From assembly GCA_015056765.1 (NCBI GenBank), contig SVFQ01000004.1, positions 124,001 through 188,000 on the forward strand: DNA of 64,000 bases. Direction: 5' to 3'. Shown here in pieces: positions 1 through 8,190 of this stretch (the stretch's first letter is position 1; the number at the start of each line of letters is the position of its first letter). The DNA comes from Lachnospiraceae bacterium. Lineage in GTDB: Bacteria > Bacillota > Clostridia > Lachnospirales > Lachnospiraceae. The position numbers and the translations under genes were made by a program. Below the pieces are notes generated by a model. The model had not been told where the DNA came from. It ran no database searches and saw nothing but the letters and a program-made list of their open reading frames with translations.

Positions 1-1428
1 CACATACAGGAGCATGTCCGGATATAGTTTTGCGATACTATCTGCTCGTTTGGCCAGATACAACGCAAAAGTTTCTTCACCGGTTACATCTTCCGGCTTT
101 TTCTTTGGAAAAAGCTTCTCAAAAGGATCCAAATAACGGTTCAAATAAGTAATCGCCAAATCTTCCGGCTGTACATCACTCTTTAGCGGATTCAGTAAAT
201 AACCCAACAGTTTCACATCTTCGAAACGGTTTTCATCAAAAGAAGCGTCGTCTTCCAAGAAAAGGCCCATATGCGCCTTCAGATCATAAGTCACCACTTT
301 TTTAAAGTGATTGCAGGCCAATCGACATAGTTTCTGCAATTCTGCTGTAGTCTGTGGAATGCCCAAAGCTCCCATCACCGCACTGGCAGGGATGTAGACA
401 TAGGTCTTGCCGTCCGTTCCGGTAAGTGCTAGTCCAAAATAAGCATCACCTGCCCCTTGTAGATATAGTGCAAGGTTGTCTCCGCCCTTATTCAGATAGG
501 CTTCTACGTCTTGAAACGTAGCAAAATACTCATAGGCAAATGGTTGCTCCTTGCCCCGCGCCTCTTCGAATCTACCTAATAGCTTCTTGAATTCCAATTC
601 AGAGAACATCTGATAGGCTTCATCTGTATAGAAATTCTGAATCGCCACGTCACGGATCGTTACCGGCAGGTCACAATCAATTTTGATGGTGGCGAGTTTC
701 AGTGATAAGTCTGCCAGTTCTCTATTTTCAGCCAAAGAATCATGGATGGATTTCTTGGTAATCTCGTCCAAATGATCATAAATGCCTTGTAAGCTACCAT
801 ACTGCAGCATCAAGTCTGTTGCCGTTTTTTGACCAACCTTAGGTACACCAGGAATATTGTCCGCAGTATCTCCCATGAGGGCCTTTAATTCGATGAACTG
901 CTTCGGAGTCATCTGCCACTCACGCTGTACGTCAGCAGCATAATAATCATCCACTGTAGTGGTGCCATTCTTGGTATGCGGAATCTTGATTTTGATATGC
1001 TCATCCGCAATCTGCAAAAGGTCGCGGTCTCCGGATAGAATTGCTACTTCTAAGCCTTCTGCCTGGCCTTTTTTGGCTAAGGTACCTAAAATGTCGTCCG
1101 CTTCCAATCCTGCCTGCTCTACAGTGGGAATCTGCATGGCATGCAACACTTCTTTGATGAGAGGTACCTGTTCCCGCAAGTCTTCCGGCATAGGTTTTCT
1201 GGTGCCTTTGTAGGCCTCATACATCTCATGTCGAAAGGTCTTTGCATGCACGTCAAAAGCAACAGCCAAATACTTTGCTTCTTCCTGTTCAATAATGGGA
1301 AGCACAATATTTAAAAAACCAAGCACAGCTCCGGTGTGCACACCTTTCTGATTCGTTAAAGGTGGCATCCCGTAAAATGCTCGGTTTAATATACTGTGTC
1401 CATCAATTAATAATAATTTATCTCTCAC
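1..1428 (-). CDS. polA: DNA polymerase I, N-terminal part (3' end beyond window)
   Basis: Encodes the first 476 residues of DNA polymerase I, the repair and Okazaki-fragment-processing polymerase; the gene runs off the left edge, so the polymerase domain is not visible. The start is a GTG at 1426-1428 with AGGAG 7-8 bases upstream, giving V/M-RDKLLLIDGHSILNRAFYG. The 5'-3' exonuclease (FEN-like) domain fills about residues 1-290: FDVHAKTFRHEMYEAYKGTRKPMP, GLEADDILG, SGDRDLLQ and GDTADNIPGVPKVGQKTA are all typical metal- and DNA-binding signatures. From about residue 300 a 3'-5'-exonuclease-like fold begins (TYDLKAHMGLFL, FEDVKLLGYLLNP); whether it is catalytically active cannot be judged here. 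The start lies 11 bases after the stop of the upstream zinc-finger gene, so the two are probably co-transcribed. Confidence 0.95.
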   Translation of the reverse strand, partial: MRDKLLLIDGHSILNRAFYGMPPLTNQKGVHTGAVLGFLNIVLPIIEQEEAKYLAVAFDVHAKTFRHEMYEAYKGTRKPMPEDLREQVPLIKEVLHAMQIPTVEQAGLEADDILGTLAKKGQAEGLEVAILSGDRDLLQIADEHIKIKIPHTKNGTTTVDDYYAADVQREWQMTPKQFIELKALMGDTADNIPGVPKVGQKTATDLMLQYGSLQGIYDHLDEITKKSIHDSLAENRELADLSLKLATIKIDCDLPVTIRDVAIQNFYTDEAYQMFSELEFKKLLGRFEEARGKEQPFAYEYFATFQDVEAYLNKGGDNLALYLQGAGDAYFGLALTGTDGKTYVYIPASAVMGALGIPQTTAELQKLCRLACNHFKKVVTYDLKAHMGLFLEDDASFDENRFEDVKLLGYLLNPLKSDVQPEDLAITYLNRYLDPFEKLFPKKKPEDVTGEETFALYLAKRADSIAKLYPDMLLYV

Positions 1429-1438
1429 CGTGATACTC

Positions 1439-1774
1439 CTATAGTAGTAAAAATAGCAGAATAAGTGCAGCCACACCGGCAATGATTGCTGCCGTAATTA
1501 GGGTCTGTCTAAAAAACTTACGACTTGTTACCTTTCTTCTAGCTTCTCCAAAGGCTTCTTCCAATTCTGACTGCAAGTCGTAGTTTTCTCTTCGATCCAT
1601 ATCTTCCAAGCCGGCATGAATCAAATACTGAATGGATAATTCTTCCTTGCATTCACTGCAAGAGTCTATATGTTCCATAAAGCATTCTAACTGTTTGCCG
1701 GACATCTTACCGGAAACAAAATCAGGAATCTGCTTTACAGCTTGTTTACAAGTCATTTTCGTATGATGTCTCAT
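1439..1774 (-). CDS. Small zf-HC2 (anti-sigma-like) membrane protein
   Basis: A 111-residue protein with an N-terminal zinc-finger of the HC2 type seen in anti-sigma factors: C9, then HxxxCxxC at H35, C39 and C42. The middle is acidic and helical, and the C-terminus (about residues 90-111) is one hydrophobic membrane segment, ending in a run of leucines. The layout (cytoplasmic zinc finger, C-terminal anchor) fits a membrane-tethered regulator, but no sigma factor gene is adjacent, so a classical sigma/anti-sigma pair is not supported. It lies 11 bases upstream of polA and about 50 bases downstream of mecA, all on the same strand. The partner is unknown. Confidence 0.75.
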   Translation of the reverse strand: MRHHTKMTCKQAVKQIPDFVSGKMSGKQLECFMEHIDSCSECKEELSIQYLIHAGLEDMDRRENYDLQSELEEAFGEARRKVTSRKFFRQTLITAAIIAGVAALILLFLLL

Positions 1775-1824
1775 GGTTTCCTCGTAAAAAGGCGAAAGCC
1801 CAAAGGGTTTTCGCCTAACACTTT

Positions 1825-2571
1825 TTATCCCAATTTTCTAAGTCTCGTCATCGCTTTCTCATCGATGAGGACTTCTCCATGGTCTTTTACAATCTCAAAG
1901 CGCTTAGACTCCTCAGCATGCACCGTTCCAAAGTCAAATGCAGAAGCTGTCATTTTATTAAAGCGTTCTTTTGATACACGATAATTGTCAAATAACAAAT
2001 AATAACTTCCGTTCCACTTATACAAGGAACTTCTAACGGGCTGTCTAAGACCGCACATCTTGCAAAATTCCATTAGGCTTTGCATAGAAGTAAACTCTAC
2101 CATGCGCTCTTCAAGTGCTTTCTCTTCTTTTGCAGCTTTTTTTCCTGCTTTCGGCAAGGATGGCTGTTTCGGCGGCTCTAAGGATTTCTTCTCAGAATCT
2201 CCCATTCCAAGTGCCGTAAGCTGATTTAATACTTCTTCCATCATATGCACATCTCCATCCGGAAATGCTTCTCGCAACTTTTTCAGCACATTATCTCTGA
2301 TCAGCTGTAACGCCGGCGGTAAATCTTCTGCTTTCTGAGAATGGAATGTAATGCTTAAATCCTCATTCTGCAAAAGCTCAATACGCATGGAAAGCATACC
2401 GCCAAGCTGGTAACCCAGTTCTTCTTTTGCTTCATCCACAATGTGATGTAAGAATTCGTCAGACTTCTTCGTATGATTAAAAATCTCGTCCAAATTCAGG
2501 CCGAAATTCTCCATATCTTGTTTGGTTACTATGCAGTTAATGGTATAGTCATTGATTTTCTTATATTCCAT
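1825..2571 (-). CDS. mecA: MecA-family adaptor protein (ClpC adaptor / competence regulator)
   Basis: A 248-residue MecA-like adaptor. In Bacillus, MecA delivers ComK and other substrates to the ClpC unfoldase. The N-terminus (MEYKKINDYTINCIVTKQDM) matches the conserved MecA opening, which fixes the start at 2571; an in-frame upstream extension to 2643 would add 24 non-conserved residues. A charged, Lys-rich linker at about residues 125-150 separates the N-terminal substrate-binding half from the C-terminal ClpC-binding half (EFTSMQSLMEFCKMCG onward, with the YLLFDNYRVS segment). A near-consensus promoter ends only about 10 bases before the start codon, so the transcript would be almost leaderless. 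Family assignment is confident; substrates in this organism are not known. Confidence 0.88.
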   Translation of the reverse strand: MEYKKINDYTINCIVTKQDMENFGLNLDEIFNHTKKSDEFLHHIVDEAKEELGYQLGGMLSMRIELLQNEDLSITFHSQKAEDLPPALQLIRDNVLKKLREAFPDGDVHMMEEVLNQLTALGMGDSEKKSLEPPKQPSLPKAGKKAAKEEKALEERMVEFTSMQSLMEFCKMCGLRQPVRSSLYKWNGSYYLLFDNYRVSKERFNKMTASAFDFGTVHAEESKRFEIVKDHGEVLIDEKAMTRLRKLG

Positions 2572-2580
2572 AACTGTTCC

Positions 2581-2609
2581 ATTATACCTTGTTCCGCTAT
2601 ATTTTTCAA
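2581..2609 (-). promoter_or_regulatory. Sigma-A-type promoter for mecA
   Basis: TTGAAA (2604-2609), 17-bp spacer, TATAAT (2581-2586) on the minus strand. The expected start point is near 2574-2575, only about 3-4 bases before the mecA ATG at 2569-2571, leaving no room for a Shine-Dalgarno sequence. Confidence 0.65.
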
Positions 2610-2626
2610 TGAAGGGGCCACTATGC

Positions 2627-4003
2627 TTAGTCCAAGTTAACACGCAATCCCTTCGGGTAGTGGTTCTTTATGATTCCACCGGAAAGTTTGCCAAATCCAA
2701 CAGACATTCCCTGATAAAATAATACCACATATCCCTTCTTTTCGCTTGCTACCTGAATAGATTCCCCGGCAAGAAAGCGCTTTGTTTCCTCATAGGTTAG
2801 ATCGATGGGATTTTTGCATTCTTCTTTTTTCAGACAAATAGCCAGACTATGATTGGGCTCAAAGCGATTCTTTTTCACCTCCCCAAGAGGCAAGCCAAAA
2901 CGAATCAATCGAATGCCCTTCGGTATCATAAATCCTGCAGGCAAAAAAGCGATATACTCCCCATTTTGATAAAGCGCCCCTTTGAATTCGGATAAAGCTT
3001 CTTCTGTCAGCAGTTCCTCTAAAAACTTGGAGAGTTCCTTCGTTTTCTCCTGTTTTGCAGCAGCTAAAAGAGATAATCCTGTACTAGGTAAAGAGGCATT
3101 TTCCCCTTCTTTTGTAAGTGCAACGGCAAAATGTCCCTCTCCTTTTAGCTTATGAGGCCACATTCTGACTGTGCCCGGGATGCTGCCTTCCGAAACACCG
3201 AAGCGGTCATATCCAAATTTCTTCAGCACAGGCTCTATATGAAATTCCGGATGGGCATCCAAAAAGGCTTTTATCGTCTCTTCGTCTTCTTCCCTTGCAA
3301 AGGTACATGTAGCATACACCAATCTGCCGCCCGGTTTAAGCATACCTGCCGCCTGGTTCAGAATCTCTATTTGCCTCTCGTGGCACATTTTTACATTGTC
3401 CCTGGACCATTCTATAATGGCAGATTCCTCTTTTCGAAACATGCCTTCCCCGGAGCAAGGTGCATCTACCAAGATACGATCAAAATAACCGCCATATACC
3501 CTGGCGAGTTTTTCCGGAGCTTCATTCACAACTACAGCGTTTCTCGCACCTACACGTTCCAGGTTTTGAGCAAGAATTTTCGCTCTTTGAGGATGAATTT
3601 CATTAGAAACCAGAAGACCTTTTCCAAGCATCCTTCCGGCAATCTGGGTACTCTTTCCACCGGGTGCTGCACATAAATCCAAAATCTTCTCTCCGGGCTT
3701 TGGATCCAGGAGTTCCGTCACAATCATAGCACTGGGCTCTTGAATATAGTATGCTCCCATTTCATGCAGCACATGTTTTCCCGGTCGTTCCTCATCCTGA
3801 TAGAAGTATCCTTCCCTGGACCAGGGTACCGGTTCCAAAGAAAACGGCATGATTTCTTTCCAGTTTTCCTGTGAAATTCCCTTTAAAGGATTGAACCGAA
3901 GTCCAAAGCTTCTTTCTTCTTCAAAAGACGACAAAAAAGCCTCCCATTCTGATGGAGGCATAATTTGTCGCATATCTTCTATAAAATCCTGCGGTAATGT
4001 CAT
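2627..4003 (-). CDS. 16S rRNA m5C methyltransferase, RsmF/NOL1-NOP2-Sun family
   Basis: A 458-residue SAM-dependent RNA cytosine-C5 methyltransferase. The AdoMet-binding motif LDLCAAPGGKSTQIA lies at about residues 108-122, the catalytic motif DAPCSGEGMF at about 180-189, and the second cysteine in ATCTF at about 232. The C-terminal third is a ferredoxin-like/PUA-type RNA-binding extension as in RsmF (YebU). The start is placed at 4003 (MTLPQDFIEDM), because AAGGAT sits 8 bases upstream and the longer frame to 4045 would run into the upstream DUF212 gene. The target is probably rRNA, but the exact position (C1407 in E. coli RsmF) cannot be inferred. Confidence 0.88.
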   Translation of the reverse strand: MTLPQDFIEDMRQIMPPSEWEAFLSSFEEERSFGLRFNPLKGISQENWKEIMPFSLEPVPWSREGYFYQDEERPGKHVLHEMGAYYIQEPSAMIVTELLDPKPGEKILDLCAAPGGKSTQIAGRMLGKGLLVSNEIHPQRAKILAQNLERVGARNAVVVNEAPEKLARVYGGYFDRILVDAPCSGEGMFRKEESAIIEWSRDNVKMCHERQIEILNQAAGMLKPGGRLVYATCTFAREEDEETIKAFLDAHPEFHIEPVLKKFGYDRFGVSEGSIPGTVRMWPHKLKGEGHFAVALTKEGENASLPSTGLSLLAAAKQEKTKELSKFLEELLTEEALSEFKGALYQNGEYIAFLPAGFMIPKGIRLIRFGLPLGEVKKNRFEPNHSLAICLKKEECKNPIDLTYEETKRFLAGESIQVASEKKGYVVLFYQGMSVGFGKLSGGIIKNHYPKGLRVNLD

Positions 4004-4013
4004 ACTTGAATCC

Positions 4014-4472
4014 TTATCCAAAATAATACACAAAGGCCACGGCAATTCCTAAAAGGAATCCCATTACGACTTGCATAGGCGTGTGTCCCACTAATTCCTT
4101 CAGCTTTTTCTCCGGTGAAATATCCGGCTGTCCCAAATCCATGAAAAGTTCAATCATGTCATTGATAACTTTTGCCTGCTTCCCGGTCTCTAGTCTGACG
4201 CCCATAGCATCGTGCATGACAATAACAGAAAAAATACAGCAAATCGCAAATAGTGGACTCCCAAGTCCATGTTCTAACGCCGTCATAGTGGTCACAGCGG
4301 TAACGGTAGCGGAGTGTGCACTGGGCATTCCGCCGTCCCCTACTAGTCTATGGAAGTCAAAGTCTTTATTTACAATTGCGTTGATAATGGTTTTCAGAAT
4401 TTGAGCTGAAAACCATCCGCAAATCCCTGCGATTAAAATTCGATTTTGTAAAACATCCCCAATGATATACAT
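4014..4472 (-). CDS. Divergent PAP2 family (DUF212, YuiD-like) membrane protein
   Basis: A 152-residue membrane protein of the DUF212 / divergent PAP2 group. It has the characteristic GDGGMPSAHSATVTA motif (about residues 46-60), which resembles the PAP2 phosphatase SxxxH core, plus four or so hydrophobic segments and a closing GHTPMQVVMG motif. The enzymatic activity of this family is not established; a role in lipid-phosphate metabolism is only suggested by the PAP2 resemblance. It begins 3 bases after the leuA stop with only a weak Shine-Dalgarno sequence, so translational coupling to leuA is likely. Confidence 0.85.
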   Translation of the reverse strand: MYIIGDVLQNRILIAGICGWFSAQILKTIINAIVNKDFDFHRLVGDGGMPSAHSATVTAVTTMTALEHGLGSPLFAICCIFSVIVMHDAMGVRLETGKQAKVINDMIELFMDLGQPDISPEKKLKELVGHTPMQVVMGFLLGIAVAFVYYFG

Positions 4473-4475
4473 AAA

Positions 4476-6482
4476 CTACTCATGGTCATCCCCACGGGAA
4501 CTGGTTCGATACTGAAGAGGTGTCATATCAAAACTTCTTTTAAAGGTGCGAATAAAATGTTCCACATTTTGATATCCCACATTACCGGCAATATCTTCTA
4601 CTGTCATATTGCCATTTTTCAAAAGGTTTTTCGCCTTTTTCAAACGAACCGTTGCCACATGTTCTCCAAATGTCTTTCCGGATTTTTCTTTGATATATTT
4701 TGAAATATACGGTTCGGACAAATGGAACTGGTTTGCCATATCCTCCAATGTAATTTTCTGGTAATTGGCCTGGATGAAATTCTGCATTGCAAGGAGACGC
4801 TCATCGCCGCATATTTCTTCTTCCGCTATAACAGGAAGTTTATTTACCGCAACGCAAAGAGCCTGAATGGAAGCTTTGATAATATCCTCATCAATGCCTG
4901 CTCCCCAATACATCTTATCATTGCAGGTAATTCCCACGTATGCCATAGCTTTAGAGGAAGAACCTCTGGAAAGTGCATGTTCTTCATATGCGGATAATTC
5001 ATAACTGATGCCAAAATACTGCTTTAAAGCATTGCTGACTGCATCGATACGACCATTACCACTGGCGTCTACTACCGCTTTTTTATCTTTGCTGGTAATA
5101 GTCACCTCTGACATAATACCATCTATTTGCTTAAAATGGCACTCCCTGATTTGAAAATAGGGATTAAATTCAACATACTGCTCCATAAAGATGTCATATA
5201 CCCACTTAGGTGACAACTCTTTATGCTCCCTGTCGGATACTCGTTTTACGGCATATCCCACTTCTTCACGCATCTTCTCAGGTAATGAAATGCTAAAGTT
5301 ATTCTTTAAGATATAGCTGATGCCGCCCTTACCGGACTGACTGTTGATACGAATGACATCGGAATCATAGGTACGTCCCACATCCACAGGATCGATAGGT
5401 AAATATGGCACGGTCCAAACATCAGAAGCACCAGACTCACGATATGCCATACCTTTGGATATCGCATCCTGATGAGAACCGGAAAATGCGGTAAATACAA
5501 GTTCTCCGGCATAGGGCTGGCGTTTTGTCACTTCCATTCTGGTAAGTTTCTCGTATTTTTCCTGAATCATAGGCATTTTGGAAAAATCAAGTCCGGGATC
5601 CACACCGTAAGAATACATATTCATGGCTAAAGTGACAATATCCACATTACCGGTACGTTCCCCGTTTCCAAACAAAGTGCCTTCTACACGGTCTGCCCCT
5701 GCAAGTACACCAAGCTCCGCGTCTGCTACACCACATCCGCGATCATTATGGGGATGTAAGGACAAAGTCACATGCTCTCTGTATTTTAAGTTTTTAGAAA
5801 CATACTCTACCTGGGTTGCAAAAACGTGTGGCATTGCGGTCTCTACGGTACCCGGAATATTGATGATAACGCCTCGTTTGCCGGAAGGCTGCCATACATC
5901 CAAAACTGCATTGCACACCTCTACCGCATACTCGACTTCCGTACCATGGAAACTCTCCGGACTATATTCAAAGGAAAAATTACCTTCTGTCTCATCTGCC
6001 AACTTTAATAAAAGCTTCGCACCTTCCACAGCCAGTTCCTTCACTTCTTCTTTGTTCTTTTTAAACACTTGCTGACGCTGTGCCACCGAAGTGGAATTGT
6101 ACAAATGGATTACCGCATGAGGCGCACCCTTTACAGCCTCAAACGTTTTACGAATAATGTGTTCTCTAGCCTGGGTCAAAACCTGAACCGTCACATCATC
6201 CGGAATCATATTACGTTCAATCAAAGCACGCATAAAACGAAATTCCGTATCACTAGCAGCCGGGAATCCCACTTCAATTTCTTTAAAACCGATATCTACC
6301 AGCATTTTAAAGAATTCAATCTTTTCTTCCAAACCCATGGGCTCAATCAATGCCTGATTACCATCACGCAAATCCACAGAGCACCAAATAGGTGGCTTTT
6401 CGATATAATCTTTCTTTACCCAATCATACTCCTGTACAGGAGGCAAAAAATACTGTCTAGTATACTTCTCCGCGTTTTTCAT
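4476..6482 (-). CDS. leuA: 2-isopropylmalate synthase fused to an AraC/XylS-type DNA-binding domain
   Basis: A 668-residue protein. Residues about 30-310 form the HMGL-like TIM barrel of 2-isopropylmalate synthase (acetyl-CoA + 2-ketoisovalerate, first committed step of leucine synthesis), with RDGNQ at 39-43, metal ligands in SLHPHNDRG (H243, H245) and GNGERTGN at 272-279. [11 protein letters not shown] (334-343) belongs to the subdomain linker. Residues about 440-550 are the LeuA regulatory/dimer domain, which binds leucine in known enzymes. Residues 562-660 then read as a complete AraC-type double helix-turn-helix: [23 protein letters not shown], then [34 protein letters not shown]. Ordinary LeuA ends near 510-560, so the last ~105 residues are additional. 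It is a single open frame with no stop or shift. The gene has its own promoter flanked by direct repeats and is followed closely by a DUF212 gene. Enzyme call is secure; autoregulation is inferred. Confidence 0.93.
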   Translation of the reverse strand: MKNAEKYTRQYFLPPVQEYDWVKKDYIEKPPIWCSVDLRDGNQALIEPMGLEEKIEFFKMLVDIGFKEIEVGFPAASDTEFRFMRALIERNMIPDDVTVQVLTQAREHIIRKTFEAVKGAPHAVIHLYNSTSVAQRQQVFKKNKEEVKELAVEGAKLLLKLADETEGNFSFEYSPESFHGTEVEYAVEVCNAVLDVWQPSGKRGVIINIPGTVETAMPHVFATQVEYVSKNLKYREHVTLSLHPHNDRGCGVADAELGVLAGADRVEGTLFGNGERTGNVDIVTLAMNMYSYGVDPGLDFSKMPMIQEKYEKLTRMEVTKRQPYAGELVFTAFSGSHQDAISKGMAYRESGASDVWTVPYLPIDPVDVGRTYDSDVIRINSQSGKGGISYILKNNFSISLPEKMREEVGYAVKRVSDREHKELSPKWVYDIFMEQYVEFNPYFQIRECHFKQIDGIMSEVTITSKDKKAVVDASGNGRIDAVSNALKQYFGISYELSAYEEHALSRGSSSKAMAYVGITCNDKMYWGAGIDEDIIKASIQALCVAVNKLPVIAEEEICGDERLLAMQNFIQANYQKITLEDMANQFHLSEPYISKYIKEKSGKTFGEHVATVRLKKAKNLLKNGNMTVEDIAGNVGYQNVEHFIRTFKRSFDMTPLQYRTSSRGDDHE

Positions 6483-6513
6483 AGGTCATCTCCATAATAT
6501 TTATCAATTCATT

Positions 6514-6572
6514 TGATATATTTTATGTTATCCTATCACGTTAATGCGGTGATGTAAATGATATATTTTATG
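6514..6572 (-). repeat. Pair of perfect 14-bp direct repeats around the leuA promoter (candidate operator)
   Basis: On the minus strand CATAAAATATATCA occurs twice, at 6559-6572 and 6514-6527, 45 bp apart start to start. The upstream copy touches the -35 hexamer, and the downstream copy begins 2 bp after the -10 and covers the expected start point. AraC-family proteins usually bind direct repeats, and the regulated gene itself encodes an AraC-type domain, so these are the obvious candidate sites. Binding is inferred, not shown. Confidence 0.6.
6530..6558 (-). promoter_or_regulatory. Sigma-A-type promoter for leuA
   Basis: TTTACA (6553-6558), 17-bp spacer, TAGGAT (6530-6535), minus strand. 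The expected start is near 6523, giving a leader of about 40 bases that includes TGGAGATGA as ribosome-binding site. It is the only well-spaced promoter seen in the 103-bp gap and sits exactly between the two direct repeats. Confidence 0.55.
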
Positions 6573-6585
6573 CAATTCGATTGAT

Positions 6586-7335
6586 TTATTTTAATTCTTT
6601 AATAAGTTGTTCCTTACTACCTTCTGATAAAACTATATGAATCAGAATGGTATTCTCATTTGCAGAAAAATCCGGATGCTGCCCGGTTTCGTTTATAATC
6701 TTATGAATCGTATCAAGGTCGTAAACGGATTTTTGCTCGTCTGCATTCATATATAATGCAAACAGAACGGTATCTTCTCCCGGTCGTATCTTCACTTTTT
6801 TCCGCTGGGAAAAGGCAGATTCAAAGTCCACCGTAGGAAACTTGCCGGAAAAGAACGTTTGAATGGGTGCATTAAAATCCTTCACATCATATCGTTCCGG
6901 CAAACCGATATTCCAAACAACGTTTGAAATAAGCCCATCTTCATCCTCCTGCATAGCGCAGTCCAATAGAAACTCGCCGTAACGATTGAAATCTGTTAAA
7001 TCACTGCATACCGTGACCCTATCAAAGGTATGCTCATTTCCTTCAAATACCTCTTCATAAAGAAGAAAACTGTTACTCATTTCCCCTATATGATAGGTCA
7101 TGCGATCCTGATGGTGACTCTCTGTATGTACAACGCTACCATCAAGACGAATAAAGCTATCGGTCACATTGGTAATGGTATCATACAGCAAACGTCCAAG
7201 GAACAGGCAAACCACTATAAACCAAAAGCTAAAGATTACAATCGTATGTGCCTTCAACGACTTGTCACTTTTCGGATAACAGTCTCCGGCTGTGTACATA
7301 TTCAATTGGTCTTTTTCTTTATTATTGTCACTCAT
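6586..7335 (-). CDS. Hypothetical single-pass membrane protein
   Basis: A protein of about 249 residues that I do not recognise. A hydrophilic N-terminus of about 28 residues precedes one membrane segment (AHTIVIFSFWFIVVCLFLGRLLY), and the remaining ~195 residues are probably extracytoplasmic, rich in acidic and aromatic residues, without cysteines pairing in an obvious pattern or any known motif. Two ATGs (7341 and 7335) are possible; the second has AGG at better spacing and is used here. An extended -10 promoter lies just upstream. It sits between leuA and carD without obvious functional link. Confidence 0.6.
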   Translation of the reverse strand: MSDNNKEKDQLNMYTAGDCYPKSDKSLKAHTIVIFSFWFIVVCLFLGRLLYDTITNVTDSFIRLDGSVVHTESHHQDRMTYHIGEMSNSFLLYEEVFEGNEHTFDRVTVCSDLTDFNRYGEFLLDCAMQEDEDGLISNVVWNIGLPERYDVKDFNAPIQTFFSGKFPTVDFESAFSQRKKVKIRPGEDTVLFALYMNADEQKSVYDLDTIHKIINETGQHPDFSANENTILIHIVLSEGSKEQLIKELK

Positions 7336-7354
7336 TTTCATAACCTAATTTATA

Positions 7355-7363
7355 ATTATAGCA
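7355..7363 (-). promoter_or_regulatory. Extended -10 promoter for the hypothetical membrane protein
   Basis: TGCTATAAT on the minus strand (TATAAT 7355-7360 with TG one base upstream); no good -35 hexamer because the position falls into the carD terminator. The leader would be about 10-14 bases. Confidence 0.45.
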
Positions 7364-7371
7364 AAATTCAC

Positions 7372-7413
7372 AAAAAAAATCCCGAAGCAAGTTATTAGCC
7401 AGCCTGCTTCGGG
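7372..7413 (-). terminator. Intrinsic terminator after carD
   Basis: On the minus strand CCCGAAGCAGG and TTGCTTCGGG form a GC-rich stem (7403-7413 with 7381-7390), followed by an eight- to nine-base U tract (7372-7380). Confidence 0.85.
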
Positions 7414-7453
7414 ACTCTAGGTATGAAAATGAAAAATGAAAACTGAAAATAAA

Positions 7454-7954
7454 CTAACCTTCGATACGCTCTGTAATAAACTCCTCTACCTGATCCTTCG
7501 GAATAGACAAGGAGAATGCCAACTCACCATACAGACTTTCCTTTGCAAGGTGCATATACTTTTCATCAGAGCTGGTAGCTTTCTTACCCTGTTCATAACG
7601 CTTTTCCATACGTCCATGTAATGTTTTGATTACACGAACCCAGGAAGTACAATCTCCGGTACGAATAGCTTCTCTGTAAGCATCTTCTCGATGCTTCTCA
7701 TCCGTAATCTCTAAAGGACGAATATCCACAATACTGTCAATAAGCGCATTGGACTCTTCCTGAGATAAAATAGGACGCATGACTACTTTATCATTGTCAA
7801 CAGGGGTAAATACTCTGCTTCCTTTCTGGTAAACGGGCACAAGGGTATAGTAATCTCTCTCAGTGGAAGAATCTCCAAAAGACATAGGTCCAATAGACTC
7901 CACTCTGCATACACCAGCATTACCATACACAATATAATCGTTTACTTGGAACAT
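7454..7954 (-). CDS. CarD/CdnL-like RNA polymerase-binding regulator
   Basis: A 166-residue protein whose N-terminus (MFQVNDYIVYGNAGVCRVESIG) is the CarD_CdnL/TRCF-type RNAP-interaction domain: a Tudor-like beta barrel that binds the beta subunit and in mycobacteria stabilises open complexes. The C-terminal ~100 residues are helical and charged, as in CdnL-type proteins. The start at 7954 is chosen because AAGGAGGT lies five bases upstream; an in-frame codon at 7981 has no ribosome-binding site. It is monocistronic: its own extended -10 promoter upstream and a strong terminator downstream. Genes it controls cannot be read from the sequence. Confidence 0.88.
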   Translation of the reverse strand: MFQVNDYIVYGNAGVCRVESIGPMSFGDSSTERDYYTLVPVYQKGSRVFTPVDNDKVVMRPILSQEESNALIDSIVDIRPLEITDEKHREDAYREAIRTGDCTSWVRVIKTLHGRMEKRYEQGKKATSSDEKYMHLAKESLYGELAFSLSIPKDQVEEFITERIEG

Positions 7955-7992
7955 CGAATTACCTCCTTTTTCAATTGCCACAGAACAACTTT

Positions 7993-8001
7993 ATTATATC
8001 A
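7993..8001 (-). promoter_or_regulatory. Extended -10 promoter for carD-like gene
   Basis: TGATATAAT on the minus strand, with no recognisable -35 hexamer at 17 bp. The expected start is near 7986, giving a leader of about 32 bases containing AAGGAGGT. Confidence 0.5.
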
Positions 8002-8155
8002 TTTTTGAGGTAATTTTGTGGCACTAAATTAGCAAATAATAAAACTATATTGCGCAAACATAGGTACGATAAAGCATATATTGTATGTATTATACTATAT
8101 ATATGCAATATATTGATATACTCGTCAAATAGGTGGAACCAATCCAATAAACGAC

Positions 8156-8178
8156 AAAAACGGAACCAAAAGGTTCCG
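8156..8178 (-). terminator. Intrinsic terminator after the sortase gene
   Basis: Minus strand CGGAACC-TTTT-GGTTCCG hairpin (8161-8178) followed by a five-base U tract (8156-8160), 12 bases after the sortase stop codon. Confidence 0.8.
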
Positions 8179-8190
8179 TTTGAAAAGACT

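Noticed and set aside
1439-1774. Anti-sigma factor annotation for the zf-HC2 protein
   Set aside because: No sigma factor gene is adjacent, so only the zinc-finger membrane protein call is kept.
8002-8155. Gene or RNA in the AT-rich gap between carD and the sortase gene
   Set aside because: Only AT-rich sequence with a stray TATAAT (8089-8094) and no open frame with a ribosome-binding site.
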